Of a stretch of 64,000 nt of DNA, positions 60,004 to 64,000 are shown one piece after another (position 1 is the first letter of the stretch; each line of letters opens with the position of its first letter). The stretch comes from an uncultured Ruminococcus sp. (GTDB taxonomy: Bacteria; Bacillota; Clostridia; Oscillospirales; Ruminococcaceae). The translations under genes were made by a program, and so were the position numbers. The stretch covers positions 62,001 to 126,000 of the forward strand of contig CAKSMF010000004.1 in NCBI GenBank assembly GCA_934474025.1, written 5' to 3'. The notes under the pieces are model-generated. The model was not told where the DNA came from, searched no databases, and saw nothing but the letters and a program-made list of their open reading frames with translations.

Positions 60004-60046
60004 AAGATATGTATAAAATTTATATATCAGAAAGAGGGTTTTAATT

Positions 60047-61918
60047 ATGAAAAAAATAAAAAAATTAATGGCATTGCTTTCCGTAGCAGTAATGGCTGTA
60101 CCTACTGTTCCGGCAGTATTTGAAGCCGTTAAACCTGTAAACGCTTCTGCCGTTGATGACAATAATGACGACTGGTTACACGCAGAAGGAAGTCGTCTTT
60201 ATGACATGAACGGCAATGAAGTATGGCTTACTGGTGCTAACTGGTTTGGTCTCAACTGTATTGAATATTCTCCGCATTACCTTTATGCCGGTGATATTGA
60301 TGATATCCTTTCAGAAGTAGCCGACAGAGGAATAAATGTTATTCGTTTTCCTATTTCCACTGAACTTATTCTTTCATGGATGAATGGTACTCCTTATCAG
60401 ATAAGTGCAGGCGGTATGCAGGCTTCATATAATCCACCCGTTGACATGGACGATGGAAACGGCGGTATTATAAAAGCTGGTACTTATGGTCACATAAACA
60501 AGGATTTCGTTGAGGCTGACGGCAAAACACTTATTACAAGTGACCGTGGATTTGATATAATCCTTGATAAATGTAAAAAATATGGTATTAAAGCTTTTAT
60601 TGATATTCATAGTCCGCACGCTGATAACTCCGGTCATAACTATAATCTCTGGTACGGCAAGGAAACAGCAGACGGCACTATGGTAACAACTGACCTTTGG
60701 ATTGAGTCACTTGTATGGATTGCTGATAAGTATAAAAATAATGATACTCTTATTGGTTATGACCTCAAAAACGAACCTCACGGAAAAGGTCAGGAGGGTG
60801 ACAAGGCTGCAAAATGGGACGGTTCAACAGATGAAAATAACTGGGCTTATGCTGCTACAAAATGTGCTGATGCTATCCTTGATGTAAACCCTAATGCACT
60901 TATTTTTATTGAAGGCGTTGAACAGTCACTCAGCGGTGCTATGCCGGGAGATTACTGGGGAATCGCTGACAGACGTGACAATTCGCCATATATCGGTGCA
61001 TGGTGGGGTGGTAACTTCAGAGGTGCAAGAGAATATCCAATCAAGCCCGAACATGGTACAAGTCAAATAGTATATTCACCACACGACTACGGTCCTTCTG
61101 TTTATGCACAAACATGGTTTAATAAGGATTTCACTACACAAACACTTCTTGATGATTACTGGTATGATACATGGGCATACATTAATGCCGAAAATATCGC
61201 TCCTGAACTCATAGGAGAATGGGGTGGTCACATGGACGGTGCTGAAAATCAAAAGTGGATGACTCTTTTACGTGATTACATGATTGATAATCATATTAAC
61301 CATACATTCTGGTGTCTGAATACAAATTCCGGTGATACAGGCGGACTTTGGGCAGGTTTCCAGTATTCAATAAATGACGGAACAACAATAACTTGGGAAG
61401 AAAATAAATATGCACTTGTTAAACCATCACTCTGGCAGACTCAGGAAACCGGAAAATATATCGGTCTTGACCACCAGAAAGCTTTAGGCAATAATGGTAC
61501 AGGGCTTTCACTCAACGAATTCTATACAAAATACGCTTCAACAGAGGGTAGTAACCTTGACGGCGGAACAGTTCTTGATACAGCTGGAAAACCTGTTGAA
61601 ATAGACGGTTCTTCTTCCGGAACAACAACTGCTACAACCACCACAAAAACAAGTTCTACTACTACAACTACTTCTTCCACAACTACAAGCAGTAACGATA
61701 TACTTCTTGGAGATGTTAACCTTGATGGCAATATAGCTATTTCTGATGCAGTATTAGTAATGCAGAGTCTTGCAAACGCTGATGAATTTACTTTATCTGC
61801 CGATTCTCAAAATGCTGCCGATGTATGCAATCGTGGTGACGGTGTGACCAATAAAGATGCTCTTGCAATTCAAATGTATATGGCAGACCTTGTTACAGAA
61901 TTCCCAATAGAATTATAA
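60047..61918 (+). CDS. Dockerin-bearing GH5 endoglucanase
   Basis: A 623-residue secreted cellulase. Signal peptide 1-35 (MKKIKKLMALLSVAVMAVPT). The GH5 domain runs from about 45 to 480, opening with EVWLTGANWFGLNC; the acid/base Glu is E243 in KNEPHG and the nucleophile E391 in LIGEWGGH. A Thr/Ser linker (TTTATTTTKTSSTTT) joins a type I dockerin at about 553-620 with Ca loops DVNLDGNIAISD and NRGDGVTNKD. The dockerin points to cellulosome assembly through cohesins. Enzyme specificity beyond beta-glucan hydrolysis is not readable. It is monocistronic, with its own leader and terminator. Confidence 0.93.
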   Translation: MKKIKKLMALLSVAVMAVPTVPAVFEAVKPVNASAVDDNNDDWLHAEGSRLYDMNGNEVWLTGANWFGLNCIEYSPHYLYAGDIDDILSEVADRGINVIRFPISTELILSWMNGTPYQISAGGMQASYNPPVDMDDGNGGIIKAGTYGHINKDFVEADGKTLITSDRGFDIILDKCKKYGIKAFIDIHSPHADNSGHNYNLWYGKETADGTMVTTDLWIESLVWIADKYKNNDTLIGYDLKNEPHGKGQEGDKAAKWDGSTDENNWAYAATKCADAILDVNPNALIFIEGVEQSLSGAMPGDYWGIADRRDNSPYIGAWWGGNFRGAREYPIKPEHGTSQIVYSPHDYGPSVYAQTWFNKDFTTQTLLDDYWYDTWAYINAENIAPELIGEWGGHMDGAENQKWMTLLRDYMIDNHINHTFWCLNTNSGDTGGLWAGFQYSINDGTTITWEENKYALVKPSLWQTQETGKYIGLDHQKALGNNGTGLSLNEFYTKYASTEGSNLDGGTVLDTAGKPVEIDGSSSGTTTATTTTKTSSTTTTTSSTTTSSNDILLGDVNLDGNIAISDAVLVMQSLANADEFTLSADSQNAADVCNRGDGVTNKDALAIQMYMADLVTEFPIEL

Positions 61919-61923
61919 TAAAA

Positions 61924-61959
61924 AAGGACGGTTATTAAAAAAACCGTCCTTATTTTTTT
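61924..61959. terminator. Bidirectional terminator between cellulase and methyltransferase
   Basis: Perfect 10-bp stem AAGGACGGTT / AACCGTCCTT, 8-base loop, T-run after. It overlaps the stop of the convergent methyltransferase gene. Confidence 0.87.
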
Positions 61960-62735
61960 ACAAGTTCAGCAATCGCAGAATAATGAATAATATCAAATTC
62001 CGGAGGTACATTTTCCGAAAGAAACTTTTTATTTTCCTGTTCCCATTCAAATATTTCAGATTCTGAAAGTGATGCACCTATTCCACGACAAGCTTTTAAT
62101 CTGCCGTTCCAGCTTTCACGGGTAAAATGTACATTCAATTTATATTCTTCGTGATATGCTAATCTGAAATATTCATTATAGCAATCAGGAATAAATATAG
62201 GGTGTATGGTCTCCCCTGCTCCGCTCCAATTGGGATTATACTTTAAAATCAATTTTTCACTTTCACCTGCTATCTTGTCCTCATATGGAAGCCACGCCAT
62301 ATATAAAACAAGAATACGTCCATGTGGTTTAAGTATACGGTAAAAATCTGACATAACTTTTTTGTGGTCAAAATACCAAAAACATTGACAAGCAGTTATA
62401 ACATCAAAGAAGTTATCCAGAAAATCAAGCTTTTCTGTAGGCATAGCATAATATTTTATGTTCATTCCGGAAGATAGCTTTTCAGCCTGTGCAATCTGAT
62501 TTTCAGAAATATCAGTACCTACCCATTCAGCACCATATTTATACATATTTCGTGGAATTACACCTGTTCCCGTTCCTATGTCAAGAACTTTCTGACCAGC
62601 CGTACATAAACCACAATTTACAATTTTGTCATAAAATTCCTGCGGATAAATATCACGATATTTTGCATAGTCTTCTGAAACTCTTCCCCAGTCAAAAGCT
62701 TTTCCGGAATCTATATTTTTATTTTTTATAAGCAT
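61950..62735 (-). CDS. Class I SAM-dependent methyltransferase
   Basis: A 261-residue protein with ATG behind AGGAGAATTTTACA. SAM motif I is VLDIGTGTGVIPRNM, acidic residue in VGTDISENQIAQAE, and motif IV ITACQCFWYFDHKK; family Methyltransf_11/UbiE type. The substrate is unknown. It follows the DUF3810 gene by 15 bases and is probably in its operon. Confidence 0.85.
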   Translation of the reverse strand: MLIKNKNIDSGKAFDWGRVSEDYAKYRDIYPQEFYDKIVNCGLCTAGQKVLDIGTGTGVIPRNMYKYGAEWVGTDISENQIAQAEKLSSGMNIKYYAMPTEKLDFLDNFFDVITACQCFWYFDHKKVMSDFYRILKPHGRILVLYMAWLPYEDKIAGESEKLILKYNPNWSGAGETIHPIFIPDCYNEYFRLAYHEEYKLNVHFTRESWNGRLKACRGIGASLSESEIFEWEQENKKFLSENVPPEFDIIHYSAIAELVKK

Positions 62736-62750
62736 TGTAAAATTCTCCTA

Positions 62751-63863
62751 TTAATCGGGATAATAAAAATCCAAAAGTAACTCAACCACAAGTGAATATG
62801 ACTTTATACCGTCAGTACGACCATTTACCTTTATGTTTGTATCGATTGCATTCGTAGAAACTGTACTTACCGTTTCAGTGGGAATAACTTCTTTTTCCTT
62901 GTTTTCTTCCCAGTAGTTGTCCGGCATGAATCTGAACCAATCACGGCGTACATTATCTGAAATGCTATCCGTAAGATAAAACGCTTCTGTTATGTTCTGA
63001 TTGTAAATTTCATTATGTACATATTCAAGTGCTGACAGGTATCCGGAATACTGAAAGCTTAAATCATCACTGCATTGAGTGGTTGCATAAAAGGATATAA
63101 AATTTGCTTCATCTTCCTGTATAAAGCCTTTAAGGTGCGAAAGTTCATGACAAACGGTTTCCGGAAGATTAGTTCTGCACATATCATCATTATAGTTAGC
63201 CTCAAGAGAAAACGGGAAATATATTCCCGAAAGGTGCGACTGACTCATAAAGTATGAAAACTGTATAGGTTTAGCTTTTGGATAATAGCCTTTCAGCTGA
63301 TTAAATGTCTCACTGGCTTTTTTCATAGCACGACGGGCTTCCGGATTAACATCATCAGTAAATTCAAAATAATTCATACTATCACGGGGAACTTGTTCTG
63401 AAAGTGCATTTGCTTTTTCAATCAACAGTGAATAAAGTTCTGTAATCTGACTTTCAGTATGTTCAGAATGTTTAAGGTACTTTTCCGAAAACGGTTTGCA
63501 TTGATACATTATGAAACAATTCATAGTTTCTGTGGTCAACACAAAAGTAAATGCAAACAGATACAAAAACGAAACGACAGAAAGAGTTTTACGGCGAAAT
63601 TTCTTTCCAAAAATCAATAATATTATGGTAACAGGAATACCAACTATTACAAGCAGTATTCCTGTTATTATCAATATTTCACCTACCGAAAACGGAAACA
63701 ATCCGCTTATAAATGAAAAGGTATTTGTTATAATCGGAAAAATTTTTTCTGTATAAAAATCCGCAAACGAACTATATACTCTCGAAAGTACATTTAAAAA
63801 TACCATGAACAAACATATTAAAATCAGTACAGAATATCTTTTTCTTATACTGAATTTCTTCAT
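62751..63863 (-). CDS. DUF3810 membrane protein with HExxH zinc-peptidase motif
   Basis: A 370-residue protein with three N-terminal transmembrane helices (SVLILICLFMVFLNVLSRVY, FSVGEILIITGILLVIVGIPVTIILLIF, VVSFLYLFAFTFVLTT) and an extracellular or lumenal part with VCHELSHLKGF, a HExxH metalloprotease motif, followed by EDEANFISFY giving a third ligand candidate. This matches DUF3810. The function is unknown. ATG overlaps the upstream stop (ATGA). Confidence 0.85.
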   Translation of the reverse strand: MKKFSIRKRYSVLILICLFMVFLNVLSRVYSSFADFYTEKIFPIITNTFSFISGLFPFSVGEILIITGILLVIVGIPVTIILLIFGKKFRRKTLSVVSFLYLFAFTFVLTTETMNCFIMYQCKPFSEKYLKHSEHTESQITELYSLLIEKANALSEQVPRDSMNYFEFTDDVNPEARRAMKKASETFNQLKGYYPKAKPIQFSYFMSQSHLSGIYFPFSLEANYNDDMCRTNLPETVCHELSHLKGFIQEDEANFISFYATTQCSDDLSFQYSGYLSALEYVHNEIYNQNITEAFYLTDSISDNVRRDWFRFMPDNYWEENKEKEVIPTETVSTVSTNAIDTNIKVNGRTDGIKSYSLVVELLLDFYYPD

Positions 63864-64000
63864 TTGTTTTTAGCATAATCCATATTAATTTTGTGCATAT
63901 ATCCGAAAATGTCAAGAGGTTCTTCAGATGTTGGAAGTGTTGAAAGATAAGCATAATACATTAATGCATATGTAGCATCAGTTGCATCAACATATCTATC
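63860..64000 (-). CDS. Dockerin-type protein, C-terminal end (partial, runs off right edge)
   Basis: The last 46 codons of a minus-strand gene, open to the window edge. DRYVDATDATYALMYYAYLST matches the second Ca-binding repeat of Ruminococcus-type dockerins (D-G-x-V-D-A-x-D-A). It ends MDYAKNK and its stop overlaps the DUF3810 ATG, so the two genes are coupled. A short overlapping frame at 63772-63954 is a shadow. Confidence 0.7.
   Translation of the reverse strand, partial: DRYVDATDATYALMYYAYLSTLPTSEEPLDIFGYMHKINMDYAKNK

Overview
The window looks like the chromosome of a cellulolytic, spore-forming Firmicute of the Ruminococcus / Oscillospiraceae type. The reasons are a GH5 cellulase with a C-terminal type I dockerin, dockerin-like EF-hand repeats at both window edges, a complete spoIIAA-spoIIAB-sigF operon, spoVT, and AT-rich sequence with strong AGGAGG ribosome sites and many TTG/GTG starts. 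The species cannot be fixed from the sequence alone.

Layout. 1-4.0 kb: an agr-type peptide quorum-sensing locus on the minus strand (agrA, agrC, agrB, a 48-aa agrD) followed by a secreted dockerin-type protein that runs off the left edge. 4.2-29.1 kb: an integrative and conjugative element, visibly richer in G+C than its flanks and coded entirely on the minus strand. It carries a tyrosine integrase broken by one in-frame stop, a MobP-type relaxase with a Sel1-repeat tail, an RHH accessory protein, a type IV secretion set (VirB4, VirB6-like, VirB3-like, VirB2-like, VirD4, a degenerate NlpC/P60 protein), a TOPRIM protein, a 1348-aa Cna-B adhesin with its class B sortase, two DNA methyltransferases, a BRO antirepressor and several small accessory proteins. 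Initiator tRNA-fMet lies just beyond the right end.

29.5-52 kb: mostly minus-strand housekeeping genes. These are a division and cell-wall cluster (ftsE-ftsX, two coiled-coil M23 peptidases, an S41 protease), a PucR-type regulator, argS, a DUF1934 protein, a ddl-like ligase, comF, an rRNA methyltransferase, a class A PBP, flavin reductase, the plus-strand spoIIA operon, hemW and lepA. 52-64 kb: a plus-strand signalling triad (diguanylate cyclase, pseudo-kinase sensor, solute-binding lipoprotein without permease), an LRR protein, spoVT, a sugar-kinase-like protein, the GH5 cellulase behind a long leader, a methyltransferase, a DUF3810 protein and a dockerin-type protein cut by the right edge.

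The most interesting signals are: (1) unrelated accessory proteins of the element share an acidic C-terminal tail ending in alternating hydrophobic residues, a possible tag for transfer or partner binding; (2) the cellulase leader has two consensus promoters, a strong hairpin and a small upstream ORF; (3) terminator hairpins stand directly before ribosome sites inside the element; (4) the ddl-like ligase lacks expected metal-binding residues; (5) a perfect 19-bp inverted repeat brackets the integrase. All calls are from reading the sequence; no database search was run.
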